Source of the DNA: Mammaliicoccus sciuri
GTDB taxonomy: Bacteria; Bacillota; Bacilli; Staphylococcales; Staphylococcaceae
Length of the DNA: 64,000 bases
Reading direction: 5' to 3'
Assembly: GCF_025561425.1 (NCBI RefSeq)
Contig: NZ_CP094824.1
Span: 372,001 to 436,000 of the forward strand
The first letter of the stretch is position 1. Every line of letters begins with the position of its first letter. The position numbers and the translations under genes were made by a program. Of the stretch, positions 63,752 to 64,000 are shown piece after piece. The notes below the pieces were generated by a model. That model did not search any database and was not told where the DNA came from. It saw only the letters and a program-made list of their open reading frames with translations.

Positions 63752-64000
63752 ATGAAAAAATGTCTCTTAATAATTGCAATGGTACTTATGGTTCTGCCAT
63801 TTTCAACTTTTGCTGAGGCAAATGCTGCAACTAAAAATCAATTAAATATTAACGAAAATAATGTGCAGACCTATAAAGACGGTACAGTAACAATCAAAGG
63901 TATTAAAATTGGTGATAAGATTTCTAAAATTAAATCAAAGTATCCTAATTTAATGTTCTCATATTCTGACGATAGTAATGATAGAGAAAATTATTACGAA
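63752..64000 (+). CDS. Secreted protein, N-terminal part (runs off the window)
   Basis: 83 residues seen from ATG 63752 (GAAGGAG site). Signal peptide MKKCLLIIAMVLMVLPFSTF with cleavage likely near ANA (residue 25). The mature start has VTIKGIKIGDKISKIKSKYPN, a motif seen in small secreted staphylococcal proteins of unknown function. No lipobox or anchor in the visible part. Confidence 0.75.
   Translation, partial: MKKCLLIIAMVLMVLPFSTFAEANAATKNQLNINENNVQTYKDGTVTIKGIKIGDKISKIKSKYPNLMFSYSDDSNDRENYYE

Overview
The window is low-GC Firmicute DNA with strong Shine-Dalgarno sites. It carries typical Staphylococcaceae content: LrgAB-type holin genes, a YSIRK/SD-repeat/LPxTG adhesin, an isd-type heme uptake locus with sortase B, class III fructose-bisphosphatase, the HPS/PHI ribulose-monophosphate pair, and argS behind a DUF1934 gene. 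It is a chromosome of Staphylococcus or a close relative such as Mammaliicoccus; I cannot fix the species.

Layout. 0-6.2 kb: end of an LrgB gene, kynU-gtrA, an azoreductase, a histidine phosphatase, and a GntR regulator divergent from a broken 6-phospho-beta-glucosidase. 6.4-9.7 kb: an Sdr-like adhesin disabled by two nonsense codons and one frameshift. 9.8-19.6 kb: a helical-toroid protein of unknown role, a thioesterase, a glutamate-racemase paralogue without catalytic cysteines, a LysE exporter, a heterodimeric ABC exporter and an S15-type hydrolase. 19.6-26.9 kb: IS-A copy 1, fbp, DUF488, IS-C, and a TPP-riboswitch thiamine operon cut off inside thiO. 27-28.5 kb: a lone HNH nuclease gene. 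28.5-34.7 kb: a Fur-box-controlled heme operon (isdC, two-NEAT protein, isdE, isdF, ATPase, srtB, isdG). 34.9-36.8 kb: two unrecognised AT-rich genes and a LytTR pseudogene. 36.9-42.6 kb: DUF4256, HxlR/hxlA/hxlB, an LrgAB pair, gpmA, csp and a DsbA-like protein. 42.6-48.4 kb: IS-A copy 2, mmuP-mmuM, rocA. 48.5-54.4 kb: LLM oxidoreductase, GNAT, a damaged IS-B/IS-A copy 3 cluster, and two truncated genes. 54.6-64 kb: mostly core genes (GNAT, hydratase, HD phosphohydrolase, YwhD, DUF1934, argS, iron/B12-type transporter without ATPase, HAD, pseudo-hydrolase, start of a secreted protein).

How the genes work together. The heme operon is self-contained: NEAT proteins anchored by SrtB pass heme to IsdE/IsdF plus an ATPase encoded in the operon, and IsdG degrades it. 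HPS/PHI detoxify formaldehyde beside a divergent HxlR regulator. MmuP/MmuM import S-methylmethionine and make methionine. The thiamine operon keeps its riboswitch but ends at IS-C.

The most unusual signal is not a gene. Intergenic regions hold clusters of short hairpins of about 40 bp period in which loop sequences are conserved while stems change on both arms together, and in which the same stem is found with different loops (13.5, 39.3, 48.5 kb, with a relative at 23.85 kb). IS-A sits inside yet another GCGCAC/GTGCGC hairpin element. Two apparent pseudoenzymes (a MurI paralogue with Cys to Ser twice, and an alpha/beta hydrolase with Ser and His replaced by Glu) are also notable.
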